The translations under genes and the position numbers were made by a program. Positions 43,583 through 53,039 of a DNA stretch of 64,000 nt are shown in pieces. Position 1 is the stretch's first letter. Each line of letters opens with the position of its first letter. Source of the stretch: Halorubrum californiense DSM 19288. GTDB lineage: Archaea > Halobacteriota > Halobacteria > Halobacteriales > Haloferacaceae. The stretch spans positions 129,587 to 193,586 of the forward strand of contig NZ_AOJK01000036.1 in the NCBI RefSeq assembly GCF_000336875.1, given 5' to 3'. The notes under the pieces are model-generated. The model was not told the DNA's origin. It was given only the letters and a program-made list of their open reading frames with translations, and ran no database searches.

Positions 43583-45082
43583 TCAGCAGGCGACGCGGAC
43601 CTTCTCCTCCGCCTCGGGCTCCCCGACCGGACCGTCGGCGTCGACCGCCTGCTCGACGTGGAAGACGCTCACCGCGGTCACGTCGCGGTCCGTCCGCTCA
43701 CAGAGGTACGACGCCACCGGCCGATACCGGGATTCGCCGGCGTGCTTCATTCTGAACCCGAACTGGTTCCAGAGGGTCGTCGGATACGTCTCCGCGGCGT
43801 CCGGCGGCCGGTCGTACGTGACCGCCCCGCCGTCGCGCAAGTCGATCGAGTCGCCCGATTCCAGCGTGGCGGAGACGACGTACCAGCTCGACGCGTCCGG
43901 GGGATTGGGCGCGAAGAAGGACCAGCTCACCTCCGACAGCTCGCCGGTCGACTCCGAGGCGGGGAGGTCGACGAGCCCGACCCCCGCCGCCTGCCACCAC
44001 ACGAGCGCGAGGAAGAAGCCCACGAGCAGCGCGGCGGTCCCCACCCTGATCCCGCGGCGGGCCCGAGACCGGGTCGGAGACGCGGCTCCGGGGTCGGTTC
44101 CGCCGTCGCTCCGGTGCGTGCGATCGGGGCCCGTGAGCGGCGCGGACTCGCGGAGTTCCGACGTGACGGCCTCGACGCGGTCCCACGCCTCGGGCGGGAG
44201 GAACAGCAGGAGGATCGCGGCCATGACGAACGGGAACACGCCGAGCCGCATCGTCGCGGCCATGCCGAGGTGCGCGGCGACGAACGCGAGGGTGGCAGCG
44301 GTCCTGAGCCGTCCGGTCGCGACGACCAGCACGGGTGACACCGAGAGGAGCGCGATCCACGACCAGTTTATCGCCGTGAGGACCGCAGCCTGCTCCGAGA
44401 AGAGCGGGCCGAGCCCGACGGTGAACTCGCCCAACTGGAAGATACGGGGGACGGCGACGCCCGACACCCACGCGTCGCTCCGGTACTTCGAGACCGCGTT
44501 CGCCGCGTATATCGACACGAGCGTCAGCAGCGTGACCGCCGTCCCGACCGAGCAGATCCGCGAGTCGAGACGACTCTGCGGGTCCGTACCGAGCGACCAG
44601 CGGGCGTCGAGCGGGAGGAAGAGGCTCAGGAGCAGGAACACGACGAGGATCGTGTTCCCGCCGTTGATCACGTACGGGTTCCGAGCGTACAGCGAGGCGA
44701 GCAGGATCAGACTGAGGCCCGTCGCCGCTCGCGTTCGATACCCGACCAGCAGGCAGCCGGCGGCGAGGACCGCGACCGCGAGCAGGCCCGTCTGTACCCA
44801 CGCGGCCCCGGAGATCGCGTACAGCGAGGCCTCCGACAACAGCGGGAAGGTCTCCGCCAGCGTCGAGCGGGGAAGGACGCCGCCGTCCACGTAGAACGCG
44901 CCGACCGCCGGCAGCCGATATATCAGCAGGTCGGCGAGGACGAACAGCGCTACCGCGATCCGGAACGCGCCGAGCGCCCGCGGGTCGATACCGAAGTGCG
45001 GCGCGGCGCGCTCGCGGACGGACTCGCGAGCAGCGGCGTATCGGGACCCCGCGTTCTGGAGGGGCTGGCTCGGTGGCGTCAT
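43583..45082 (-). CDS. HTTM-domain membrane protein (vitamin K-dependent carboxylase-like)
   Basis: A 499-residue membrane protein. The N-terminal about 330 residues contain at least seven hydrophobic segments with FGIDPRALGAFRIAVALFVLADLL, YARNPYVINGGNTILVVFLLLSLFLPLD and a following periplasmic-type region, the pattern of the HTTM family related to gamma-glutamyl carboxylase. A further helix near 360-380 leads to a soluble C-terminal domain (WSFFAPNPPDASSWYVV, TLWNQFGFRMKHAG). Substrate unknown. The gene runs against its neighbours and separates the two enzymes of the dehydroquinate pathway. ATG 45082 is used; the frame upstream is antisense to aroB' and not protein-like. Confidence 0.8.
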   Translation of the reverse strand: MTPPSQPLQNAGSRYAAARESVRERAAPHFGIDPRALGAFRIAVALFVLADLLIYRLPAVGAFYVDGGVLPRSTLAETFPLLSEASLYAISGAAWVQTGLLAVAVLAAGCLLVGYRTRAATGLSLILLASLYARNPYVINGGNTILVVFLLLSLFLPLDARWSLGTDPQSRLDSRICSVGTAVTLLTLVSIYAANAVSKYRSDAWVSGVAVPRIFQLGEFTVGLGPLFSEQAAVLTAINWSWIALLSVSPVLVVATGRLRTAATLAFVAAHLGMAATMRLGVFPFVMAAILLLFLPPEAWDRVEAVTSELRESAPLTGPDRTHRSDGGTDPGAASPTRSRARRGIRVGTAALLVGFFLALVWWQAAGVGLVDLPASESTGELSEVSWSFFAPNPPDASSWYVVSATLESGDSIDLRDGGAVTYDRPPDAAETYPTTLWNQFGFRMKHAGESRYRPVASYLCERTDRDVTAVSVFHVEQAVDADGPVGEPEAEEKVRVAC

Positions 45083-45205
45083 TCGGCAGTGTGACTCGAA
45101 TGATCCAATCTCTGTGGTAAGTGCTTTGTCGTCTTCGGGCCCCCGTCGGTCGCAGCACACGACCCTTTCGCAGTTTTCAAGCCGGCGCGACGCGAGGTTT
45201 CGACA

Positions 45206-46378
45206 ATGACACGCACGGTCTGGGTCAAGGCCGACGGCGACGTCGGCGACTGGGAGGCGCGCAAGCGACGGGTCACGACGGCCATCGAGGCCGGGGCGGA
45301 CTGGGTGCTCGTCGACGAGGGCGACGTCGGCCGCGTCCGCGAACTGGGCGACGTGAACGTGGCGGCGTTCCGCTCCGACGCCGACGTGATCGACGACGCC
45401 GAGAGCGACGTCGAGGCCGACGCCTACTTCGTCGGCAAGGGCGGCGAGGGCGACGGGACGGTGTCGATGCCGGACGACTTCTCCGGGTCGGCTGACCTGA
45501 CGACGCTGCGCCGCCGCGACGACCGCGCGCAGGGCGCGTACGTCCGCGTCCTCGGCACCGAGTACGAGGAGTTCGCCGAGGCCGCGGCCGACGAGGCCGA
45601 TTTCACCGTGGTCATCGGCGAGGACTGGTCGATCATCCCCTTGGAGAACCTCATCGCACGGGTCGGCGACGAGACCCACCTCGTCGCGGGCGCGACGACC
45701 GCCGCGGAGGCCCGGACCGCGTTCGAGACGCTGGAGATCGGCGCCGACGGCGTCCTCCTCGACGCGGATTCGCCCGACGAGATCCGCGGCGCTGTCGAGG
45801 CCCGCGACGCCGCGGACCGCGAGACGCTGGACCTCCAGCACGCCGAGGTGACCGAGGTCGAACAGACCGGGATGGCGGACCGCGTCTGTATCGACACGGG
45901 GTCGCTGATGGACGACAGCGAGGGGATGCTCGTCGGGTCGATGTCGCGGGGACTGTTCTTCGTCCACGCCGAGACCGCGGAGTCGCCGTACGTCGCCTCG
46001 CGCCCGTTCCGCGTGAACGCCGGCGCGGTCCACGCGTACGTCCGCAACGCCGAGGGCGGCACCAACTACCTCGCGGAGCTGTCGAGCGGCGACGAGGTCC
46101 AAGTCGTCGACACCGACGGCCACACCCGCGAGGCGGTGGTGGGGCGGGGGAAGATCGAGAAGCGCCCGATGTTCCGGATCCAGGCGGAGGTCGAGACGGA
46201 GGACGGCACCGACCGGATCGAGACGCTCATCCAGAACGCCGAGACCGTGAAGATCGCGACGAGCGAGGGGCGGAAGGCCGTCACGGACGTCGAACCCGGC
46301 GACGAGGCGCTCGTCTACTACGAGGACGTCGCGCGCCACTTCGGTGAGGCCGTCGAGGAGAGCATCATCGAGAAGTAG
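45206..46378 (+). CDS. 3-dehydroquinate synthase II (AroB')
   Basis: A 390-residue archaeal enzyme that oxidatively deaminates and cyclises the product of the aldolase at 42771 to 3-dehydroquinate. Typical segments are VWVKADGDVGDWEARKRRVT, VIGEDWSIIPLENLIA, RVCIDTGSLMDDSEGMLVGS and RPFRVNAGAVHAYV. No homology to bacterial AroB is seen, as expected. With trpCBA and the aldolase it forms an aromatic amino acid neighbourhood; the HTTM gene interrupts the pair, so this gene needs its own promoter, presumably in 45083-45205. Confidence 0.93.
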   Translation: MTRTVWVKADGDVGDWEARKRRVTTAIEAGADWVLVDEGDVGRVRELGDVNVAAFRSDADVIDDAESDVEADAYFVGKGGEGDGTVSMPDDFSGSADLTTLRRRDDRAQGAYVRVLGTEYEEFAEAAADEADFTVVIGEDWSIIPLENLIARVGDETHLVAGATTAAEARTAFETLEIGADGVLLDADSPDEIRGAVEARDAADRETLDLQHAEVTEVEQTGMADRVCIDTGSLMDDSEGMLVGSMSRGLFFVHAETAESPYVASRPFRVNAGAVHAYVRNAEGGTNYLAELSSGDEVQVVDTDGHTREAVVGRGKIEKRPMFRIQAEVETEDGTDRIETLIQNAETVKIATSEGRKAVTDVEPGDEALVYYEDVARHFGEAVEESIIEK

Positions 46379-46476
46379 GCGTCGCCGTCGCGCGGCGACC
46401 CACGATCACGGACTGAGAACCGGCCGGGATCGTGTCGACCAGAACGCATTTCCGAAACACTCCTGATCCCATCTCC

Positions 46477-47094
46477 ATGGCAGTTGTTAACGAGACAGGT
46501 CGTCGTGTCGCCGAACAGGGGTTCGTCGATCGGATTCAACACCTCGCGGGCGCCGCGAACCCGGCGTTCGCGGCCGGGAGCTTCCTCGTGCCGTTGGCCT
46601 TCCTCGCCGCGAGCCTCGCGCTCGCGAGCACCGAACTGCTCTTCTACACGCACGTCGCCGCCGGCGCGGTCTGGTTCGGCTTCGCGATCATCTTCCCGGC
46701 GATCATCGGCCCGACGCTCGGCGGGCTCGACGAGGAGGCGTCGGCCGCGGTGAACCGGACGCTGATCCCGAAGGCCGTCTTCTTCCTCGTCGGCTTCTCG
46801 CTGACGACGGTGCTGTCCGGGACCGTCCTGCTGACGCCCGACCTCGGACTCGGCTACGGCTTTGGCGGCACGTGGTCCGGCCTCGCGCTCGGGCTCGGAT
46901 GGGGGCTGTTCGCGTTCGGACTGGCGGTCCCGCACCGGCTCCAGCTCAGCGCGTACTACGAGACGCTGTCGCCGGACCCGGACGCCTCGCGGCTCGAATC
47001 GATCGAGAAGAAGAACCTGATCGTCGGGCTGTTCGAGGGGGCCGTGATGCTCGCGATCATCGTCCTGATGACCGGCTTCCGGCTCGGCCTGTGA
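46477..47094 (+). CDS. Multi-pass membrane protein, unknown
   Basis: A 205-residue protein with about five hydrophobic segments (FLVPLAFLAASLALAST; FYTHVAAGAVWFGFAIIFPAI; AVFFLVGFSLTTVLSGTVLL; TWSGLALGLGWGLFAFGLAV; LFEGAVMLAIIVLMTGF). The conserved His in the second helix and the overall layout recall CopD/DUF2269-like proteins, but I would not assign a function. ATG 46477 is preferred; an in-frame ATG at 46432 adds a non-hydrophobic stretch. Not obviously linked to its neighbours. Confidence 0.65.
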   Translation: MAVVNETGRRVAEQGFVDRIQHLAGAANPAFAAGSFLVPLAFLAASLALASTELLFYTHVAAGAVWFGFAIIFPAIIGPTLGGLDEEASAAVNRTLIPKAVFFLVGFSLTTVLSGTVLLTPDLGLGYGFGGTWSGLALGLGWGLFAFGLAVPHRLQLSAYYETLSPDPDASRLESIEKKNLIVGLFEGAVMLAIIVLMTGFRLGL

Positions 47095-47220
47095 CCCACT
47101 CGTCCGGCCGGAGCACTCTCCGGATACGAGGACTGTAACTCGTCGGGGACAGGGCGTCGGTGCGACCGTGTGGGTCGAGCCCGATGTAATATTCATTATC
47201 CCTGGACTCGTTCCACGACC

Positions 47221-48327
47221 ATGGGACGCGCTCGTCGGGCGGTCGTTATCGAGACGCTCCACGATGTCGCGACGACGATTCAGACCGAGGAGACCGTCAC
47301 GGGCGTCTGTGAGCGGACCGTCGCGGCGGCGGCCGACCTCCTCGATTTCAACCTGTGTACCATCGTGATACGGGACGGCGAGTGGCTCGTCCCGCGCGCC
47401 ACGTCCGCGGACGCGCCGTCGGACGGGAGCCAGCGGATGCGCGTCGACGAGGGGCTGGCCGGGAAGACGTATCAGACGGGGGAGTCGTACACCGTCGCCG
47501 AGGTCACGCCGGACGACGAGACGGTGCCGGCCGACGCGTCGTACAGGTCCGGAATCAGCGTGCCGATCGGCGACCACGGAGTGTTCCAAGCGGTCGAGAC
47601 GACGGCGGGCGCCTTCGACGAGGACGACATCGAGCTAGCCGAGCTACTCGTCAGCCACGCCGCGACCGCGCTGGATCGGCTCGACCGGGAACGAGAGCTT
47701 CAGCGGCAGAACGAGCGGCTCGACCAGTTCGCGTCCGTGGTGAGCCACGACCTCCGGAACCCGCTGAACGTCGCCAGGGGTCGGCTGGAACTCGCCGCCG
47801 AGGACTGTTCGAGTCCGCACCTCGACCCGGTCGAGGAGGCCCACGAGCGGATGGAGCGACTCATCGACGACCTGCTGCTGTTCGCGAAGATGGGGTCGGA
47901 GACGCTCTCCGTCGCGTCGGTCGACCTCGCGACGCTCGCCGCGGACTGCTGGGACCCGTTCTCGACGGCGACGGCCACGCTCGACGTCGAGTGCGACCAC
48001 GCCGTTCGCGCCGACCGCGCCCGGCTCCGCCAGCTCCTCGAGAACCTGTTCACAAACGCCCTCGACCACGGTGGCGACGATGTCTCCGTGACCGTGGGCG
48101 AGTTGCCGCAGGGCTTCTACGTGGCCGACGACGGTCCGGGAATCCCGCCCGGGGACCGCGACGACGTGTTCACCGCCGGCTACACCTCCGGCGACGACGG
48201 CACCGGATTCGGCCTGTCGATCGTCTCGCAGATCGCCGACGCTCACGGGTGGGACGTGGCGATGACCGAGAGCGCGTCCGGCGGATCTCGGTTCGAGATC
48301 CGGGGCGTCGACGTCGTCGAACAGTGA
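47221..48327 (+). CDS. Cytoplasmic GAF-domain sensor histidine kinase
   Basis: A 368-residue kinase without membrane segments. An N-terminal GAF domain (about 5-155, LHDVATTIQTEETVTGV ... YRSGISVPIGDHGVF ... VSHAATALDRL) senses an unknown ligand. A coiled linker leads to a HisKA domain with phospho-acceptor His176 in VVSHDLRNPLNV, then the ATPase domain with N box LRQLLENLFTNALDHG, G1 box VADDGPGIPPG and G2 box GTGFGLSIV. No response regulator is adjacent, a common state in haloarchaea where partners are unlinked. ATG 47221 sits about 25-30 nt after an AT-rich TATA-like stretch (47187-47200), consistent with a leaderless message. Confidence 0.85.
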   Translation: MGRARRAVVIETLHDVATTIQTEETVTGVCERTVAAAADLLDFNLCTIVIRDGEWLVPRATSADAPSDGSQRMRVDEGLAGKTYQTGESYTVAEVTPDDETVPADASYRSGISVPIGDHGVFQAVETTAGAFDEDDIELAELLVSHAATALDRLDRERELQRQNERLDQFASVVSHDLRNPLNVARGRLELAAEDCSSPHLDPVEEAHERMERLIDDLLLFAKMGSETLSVASVDLATLAADCWDPFSTATATLDVECDHAVRADRARLRQLLENLFTNALDHGGDDVSVTVGELPQGFYVADDGPGIPPGDRDDVFTAGYTSGDDGTGFGLSIVSQIADAHGWDVAMTESASGGSRFEIRGVDVVEQ

Positions 48328-48352
48328 GAACGCGGGTCGCGCTCGCGCCGAA

Positions 48353-49879
48353 TCAGATCCCGTACAGCTCGCCGTACTTCTCGTCGACGTAGTCGAGGAA
48401 GGCGTCGGCCGAGAAGTCGTCGCCGGTCGCGCGCTTCACCAGTTCGTTCGTCTCGTAGCGGGAGCCGTGCTGATGGACGTTCTCGCCGAGCCAATCGTGG
48501 AGGTCGTCGAACTCGCCCTCGGCGATCTCGTCGTCGAGGTCGTCGATCGCTTCCTCGGCGGCCTCGAACAGTTGGGCGGCCATCACGGAGCCGAGCGAGT
48601 AGGTGGGGAAGTAGCCGAAGTTGCCGTGGCTCCAGTGGATGTCCTGAAGGCAGCCCTCGCTGTCGGTTTCGGGCCGGATGCCGAGGTACTCCTCGTACTT
48701 GTCGTTCCACACCTCGGGCACGTCCTCGACGTCGAGGTCGCCGCGGATCAGGTCGCGTTCGATCTCGAACCGGATGACGATGTGGAGGTGGTAGGTGAGC
48801 TCATCGGCCTCGACGCGGATGAAGTTGTCCTCGTACACCTGGTTGAACGCCTCGTAGGCGTCCCGGACCGTCGCCTCCTCGGTCTGCGGGAAGTGCTCCT
48901 GGAAGACGGGGAGGAACTCCTCCCAGAACGCCTCGCTGCGGCCGACGTGATTCTCCCAGAGGCGCGACTGCGACTCGTGGACCGAGAGGTCACGCGACGT
49001 GCCGAGCGGCGTGCCGAAGTGCTCCTGCGGGAGCCCGAGGTTGTACTGCGCGTGGCCGAACTCGTGGACCGTCGAGCCGACGGCGCCGAGCGGGTCGGTC
49101 TCGTCGAACCGAGTGGTCACCCGGCAGTCGAACTGGTTCCCGGAGGTGAACGGGTGCGAGGAGACGTCGAGGCGGCCGCGGTCGAAGTCGTAGCCGACGA
49201 GTTCGAGCGCCTCGCGCGAGAGCGCCTCCTGGTCGTCCTCGGGGAAGGTCCCCTCGAACGTGTCGACGGCGAGGTCGACGTCCGACTCGCGGATCTCGTC
49301 GATCATCGGGACGAGCGCCTCGCGGAGCTCGGTGAGGATCGACTCCGCGCGCTCCATCGAGAGGCACGGCTCGAACTCCTCGAAGAGGACCTCATAGGGG
49401 TCCCGGTCGGGGTCGATGTGCTCCGCGTACTCCCGTTTCAGCTCGACGTGTTTCGCCAGATAAGGGGCGAACGTCTCGAAGTCGTCCTCGGCCTTCGCCT
49501 CCTCCCACGCCTGGAGCGCCTCGGAGCCGGTCTCCGAGATCTCCTCGACGAGCTCGACCGGGACGGCGTCGGCGCGCTCGTACTCGCGGCGGACCTCCCG
49601 GACGACCGCCGCCTGCTCGTCCGTGAGGTCGGCGTCGTCGAGCTCGTCGAGCAGCTCGCCCGTCTCGTCGGCAGTGACCATGTCGTGGTGGACCGAGGAG
49701 AGCGCGGAGAGCTGCTTCGACCGGGCGGGCGTGCCGCCCTCGGGCATCATCACCTGCTGGTCCCACCCGAGGACCCCGGAGGCGCTGCCGACCGCGTTCC
49801 ACCGCTGGACGCGGTCGAGGAGGGCCTCGTAGGCGTCCGGTGCGCTCGCTGACTCGTCTGGCGCGGCTTCCGTTGCCAT
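48353..49879 (-). CDS. M32-family metallocarboxypeptidase
   Basis: A 508-residue carboxypeptidase Taq-like enzyme. The zinc motif HExxH is HEFGH in VHEFGHAQYNLGL, with downstream SVHESQSRLWENHVGRSEAFW providing the third ligand, and the C-terminal region RFEIERDLIRGDLDVEDVP and DIHWSHGNFGYFPTYSLGS is characteristic. It removes C-terminal residues from peptides in the cytoplasm as part of peptide recycling. It converges with the histidine kinase gene and is divergent from the threonine aldolase gene. Confidence 0.93.
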   Translation of the reverse strand: MATEAAPDESASAPDAYEALLDRVQRWNAVGSASGVLGWDQQVMMPEGGTPARSKQLSALSSVHHDMVTADETGELLDELDDADLTDEQAAVVREVRREYERADAVPVELVEEISETGSEALQAWEEAKAEDDFETFAPYLAKHVELKREYAEHIDPDRDPYEVLFEEFEPCLSMERAESILTELREALVPMIDEIRESDVDLAVDTFEGTFPEDDQEALSREALELVGYDFDRGRLDVSSHPFTSGNQFDCRVTTRFDETDPLGAVGSTVHEFGHAQYNLGLPQEHFGTPLGTSRDLSVHESQSRLWENHVGRSEAFWEEFLPVFQEHFPQTEEATVRDAYEAFNQVYEDNFIRVEADELTYHLHIVIRFEIERDLIRGDLDVEDVPEVWNDKYEEYLGIRPETDSEGCLQDIHWSHGNFGYFPTYSLGSVMAAQLFEAAEEAIDDLDDEIAEGEFDDLHDWLGENVHQHGSRYETNELVKRATGDDFSADAFLDYVDEKYGELYGI

Positions 49880-50024
49880 ACGTTACGGATCGACCGCGGC
49901 CGTTAAGAAGGGACCGGAGTCGGAAGCGAGGGTCCGAAACGCGGACCGCGGATCCGGGCTCGTCGCGTCCGCTGTTCGCCGAGCGCGGGATATATGTCCG
50001 CCGCCGCGGAAGGGCCTACACCTG

Positions 50025-51071
50025 ATGTCCGACGACGACTTCATCGACCTGCGGTCCGACACCGTCACGACGCCCTCCGAGGAGATGCGCGACGCGGCCG
50101 CGACCGCGGAGGTCGGCGACGACGTGTACCGCGACGACCCGACGGTCAACGAACTGGAGCGCCGAGCGGCCGAGGCGGTCGGCACCGAGGCCGCGCTGTA
50201 CGTCCCCTCGGGGACGATGGCGAACCAGATCGCTGTCCACGCGCACACTGAACCGGGCCAAGAGCTCCTCTTGGAGCGCGAGTCGCACATCTACCGGTGG
50301 GAGCTCGCGGGCGCGGCCAAGCTCTCCGGCGTCCAGACGCGGACGATAGACGCCGGCGAGCGGTGCGTCCCGACGCCGGAAGAAGTCCGCGAGGGGCTCG
50401 TCGACGAAGACCTCCACCGCCCCGGGACCGGGCTCCTCTCCTTGGAGAACACGCACAACTACCGCGGCGGCGTCGCGGTTCCGGTCGACCGGATCGCGGC
50501 CGCGGCCGAGGTCGCGCGCGACGCCGACGTGCCGGTCCACCTCGACGGCGCGCGCGTGTTCAACGCCGCCGTCGCGCTCGGCGTCGACGCGAGCGATATC
50601 GTCGCCCCCGTCGACAGCGTGACGTTCTGCCTCTCGAAGGGGCTCGGCGCGCCGGTCGGCTCGATCCTCGCCGGCGACGAGGACTTCATCCAGGACGCCC
50701 GACGGGTCCGGAAGCTGTTCGGCGGCGGGATGCGGCAGGCGGGGATGATCGCCGCGCCCGCGCTCCGCGCGCTGGAGAACGTCGACCGCCTCTCGGAAGA
50801 CCACGCAAACGCGGAGCGGCTCGCGGCCGGCCTCGACGCGCTCGACGGGGTCGACGCGCCCGAACCCGACACCAACATCGTCGTCGCGAACACCGAGGCG
50901 GCCGGCATCGAGGCCGAGTCGCTCTACGCGGCCTGTAAGGACGCCGGCGTCGGCTGCGTCGAGTTCGACGACTACGCGACGCGGTTCACCACGCATCTCG
51001 ACGTCGACGAGGCCGACGTCGACGAGGCGGTCGACCGGATCGCGGCCGTCGTCGACGACCTGCGGGACTGA
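50025..51071 (+). CDS. Low-specificity threonine aldolase
   Basis: A 348-residue PLP enzyme that cleaves threonine or allo-threonine to glycine and acetaldehyde. Family motifs are DLRSDTVTTPSEEM near the N-terminus, YVPSGTMANQIAV, VHLDGARVFNAA and the PLP lysine in FCLSKGLGAPVGS, followed by RRVRKLFGGGMRQAG. A Glu/Asp-rich but otherwise normal sequence. The gene stands alone, starting about 145 nt from the divergent carboxypeptidase gene. Confidence 0.92.
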   Translation: MSDDDFIDLRSDTVTTPSEEMRDAAATAEVGDDVYRDDPTVNELERRAAEAVGTEAALYVPSGTMANQIAVHAHTEPGQELLLERESHIYRWELAGAAKLSGVQTRTIDAGERCVPTPEEVREGLVDEDLHRPGTGLLSLENTHNYRGGVAVPVDRIAAAAEVARDADVPVHLDGARVFNAAVALGVDASDIVAPVDSVTFCLSKGLGAPVGSILAGDEDFIQDARRVRKLFGGGMRQAGMIAAPALRALENVDRLSEDHANAERLAAGLDALDGVDAPEPDTNIVVANTEAAGIEAESLYAACKDAGVGCVEFDDYATRFTTHLDVDEADVDEAVDRIAAVVDDLRD

Positions 51072-51152
51072 GCGCGCCGCGAGCAGCGCCGCGCCGATCG
51101 GGGGCGGCGCGACACGAAAACGTTCAATTCGACGGGCGACCTACGGTGTGAC

Positions 51153-51221
51153 ATGGACGCACAGGCAGCCGGCACGGACGCGCGGACCGGTCGAACCGTG
51201 GTGAACGCCGCCCACCCCTGA
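51153..51221 (+). other. Short ORF that may be the displaced N-terminus of the DUF2209 gene
   Basis: ATG 51153 opens a 22-codon frame ending in TGA at 51219-51221. Removing one base from the CCCC run at 51215-51218 would join it in frame to EVVGVDISGRHEE, the conserved start region of the following DUF2209 gene. Either the run carries a one-base insertion (mutation or sequencing error), or this is an independent leader ORF whose stop overlaps TGAGG, a weak Shine-Dalgarno for the GTG at 51232. Confidence 0.45.
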
Positions 51222-51231
51222 GGTCGTCGGC

Positions 51232-51588
51232 GTGGACATCAGCGGGCGCCACGAGGAGGACGGCGAGTACCTGATGGTCGCGGCCGCGGTCCACGCGCGG
51301 GTCGACTCCGCGCGGATCCGGTCGGTGGAGGGGATTGGGTTCGCCGCCGCGCACGAGGGGCCGACGCTGGAGGCGACCGTCGCGCTCGCCGCGGAGGCGG
51401 TCGGGGACCTCCCGGCCCCGCCGGACGGTCCGATCGTCGCGGAGGGCGGCGAGTTCTACGAGGAGCCGGCGAGCCGCGTCGGACTCAGCTTCCAGCCCGA
51501 CTTTAAATACGTCGAGAGCATAGGCGAGCGCGAAACAGTGCAGGCAGCACACCACGCCGCGTACGCCGCCCGGGACCTCCTCCGATGA
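51232..51588 (+). CDS. DUF2209-family protein (possibly N-terminally frameshifted)
   Basis: A 118-residue protein as readable from GTG 51232, matching the archaeal DUF2209 family (DISGRHEEDGEYLMVAAAVHA ... RIRSVEGIGFAAAHEG ... EGGEFYEEPASRVGLSFQPDFKYVES). The family is an uncharacterised archaeal one with an RNase-H-like feel (VGVDISG opening strand). The conserved VVGV residues lie upstream of the only in-frame start, so the annotated protein may lack its first strand unless translation begins in the preceding short frame. The stop overlaps hflX by 4 nt, implying a DUF2209-HflX operon and perhaps a ribosome- or RNA-related role. Confidence 0.75.
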   Translation: MDISGRHEEDGEYLMVAAAVHARVDSARIRSVEGIGFAAAHEGPTLEATVALAAEAVGDLPAPPDGPIVAEGGEFYEEPASRVGLSFQPDFKYVESIGERETVQAAHHAAYAARDLLR

Positions 51589-52940
51589 ACGGGGGAACCG
51601 GGCGGGCGGACGCCGACGCCGAGCCGCCGACGGAGGGACGCCGCGCGGTCGTCGCGAAGCGCGTCGACTCCGGGGAGGCCGACCTCTCCGAGATCGGTCA
51701 GCTCGCGGCCGCCGCGGGCTACGAGGTGGTCGGCGAGCTCACCCAGACGCGCACCGAGGACGCCGCGTTCATGTTCGGCGAGGGGAAGGCCGCGGAGCTG
51801 CGCGACCTCGTCCGACGCGCCGACGCCGAGGCGGTGATCATCGACAACGACGTGGGCCCGTACCAGACGTTCAACATCGGGGGCGAACTCCCCGAGGGCG
51901 TCGAGGTGGTCGACCGGTTCACGCTCATCCTCGAGATATTCGGCCAGCGCGCCAACACGCGGAAGGCGCAGCTCCAGGTCGAACTCGCGGAGCTGCGCTA
52001 CGAGCTCCCCCGGGCAGAGGCGAAGGCGAGCCTCGCGAAGCGCGACGAGCGCCCCGGGTTCATGGGGCTCGGCGAGTACGACGAGAGCGTCGAGCGCGAC
52101 ATCAAACGGCAGATCTCGGAGATCCGCGACGAGCTGGCGTCGATCGCGGAGAAGGAGGAGGCGCGCCGCGAGCAGCGCCGCGACTCCGGCTTCGACCTGG
52201 TCGCGCTCGCGGGCTACACCAACGCCGGGAAGTCGACGCTGATGCGCCGGCTCGCGGACGAACTGGCGATCGACGAGAACGCCGAGCGCCACCGCGACCT
52301 CGACACCACCGCCGAGTCGCAGGACATGCTGTTCACGACGCTCGGGACCACCACGCGCCGCGCGGAGATGGAGAAGCGCGACGTCCTCCTCACCGACACG
52401 GTCGGGTTCATCGCGGACCTCCCCCACTGGCTCGTGGAGTCGTTCGAGTCGACGCTCGACTCCGTCTACCGCGCCGACCTCGTGCTGCTCGTCGTCGACG
52501 CCAGCGAACCCGTCGAGGAGATGCGCGAGAAGCTCGTGACGAGCCACGACACGCTCTACGAGCGCAACGAGGCGCCGGTCGTCACCGTGTTCAACAAGAT
52601 CGACCGGCTCGAACCGGGGGCGCTCGCGGACAAGCGCGCCGCGCTCTCCGGCGTCGCGCCCGATCCGATCGCCGTCTCGGCGAAGACGGGCGCGGGCGTC
52701 GCGGAGCTTCGCGACCGCGTCGAGGGCGAACTCCCCGACTGGGAGCGCGAGCGGCTCGTCCTCCCCGTCTCGGACGACGCGATGAGCCTCGTCTCGTGGG
52801 TCCACGACCACGGACACGTCGCCGAGGAGACGTACGCGGGCGACCAGGTGACGGTCGACTTCGAGGCCAAGCCGTCGATCGTGGCCCGCGCCCGCGCGAA
52901 AGCGGCCGACGTCTCGACGCCGCCGGAAGAGTCGGTCTGA
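51585..52940 (+). CDS. hflX: HflX-family GTPase
   Basis: A 451-residue GTPase that in bacteria splits stalled ribosomes. An N-terminal HflX domain (about 15-190) includes FGEGKAAELRDLVRRADAEAVI, IDNDVGPYQTFNIG and FGQRANTRKAQLQVELAEL. A helical hairpin precedes the G domain: G1 GYTNAGKSTL, G3 DTVGFIADLPHWLVESFEST, G4 FNKID. The C-terminal domain (about 360-451) follows. ATG 51585 overlaps the DUF2209 stop. Confidence 0.93.
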   Translation: MNGGTGRADADAEPPTEGRRAVVAKRVDSGEADLSEIGQLAAAAGYEVVGELTQTRTEDAAFMFGEGKAAELRDLVRRADAEAVIIDNDVGPYQTFNIGGELPEGVEVVDRFTLILEIFGQRANTRKAQLQVELAELRYELPRAEAKASLAKRDERPGFMGLGEYDESVERDIKRQISEIRDELASIAEKEEARREQRRDSGFDLVALAGYTNAGKSTLMRRLADELAIDENAERHRDLDTTAESQDMLFTTLGTTTRRAEMEKRDVLLTDTVGFIADLPHWLVESFESTLDSVYRADLVLLVVDASEPVEEMREKLVTSHDTLYERNEAPVVTVFNKIDRLEPGALADKRAALSGVAPDPIAVSAKTGAGVAELRDRVEGELPDWERERLVLPVSDDAMSLVSWVHDHGHVAEETYAGDQVTVDFEAKPSIVARARAKAADVSTPPEESV

Positions 52941-53039
52941 CGCCCGGGACTGGACGGAGAGCGGCGACCGTGGGCGGGGGACGCTCGGTCCGCGGGTACC
53001 CGGACAAAGTATACCTTTCTGCGCCGGCCATTGGAGGCC

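Noticed and set aside
45083-46339. N-terminal extension of the HTTM frame across aroB'
   Set aside because: The extension is entirely antisense to the dehydroquinate synthase II gene and lacks hydrophobic segments; ATG 45082 gives the normal family start.
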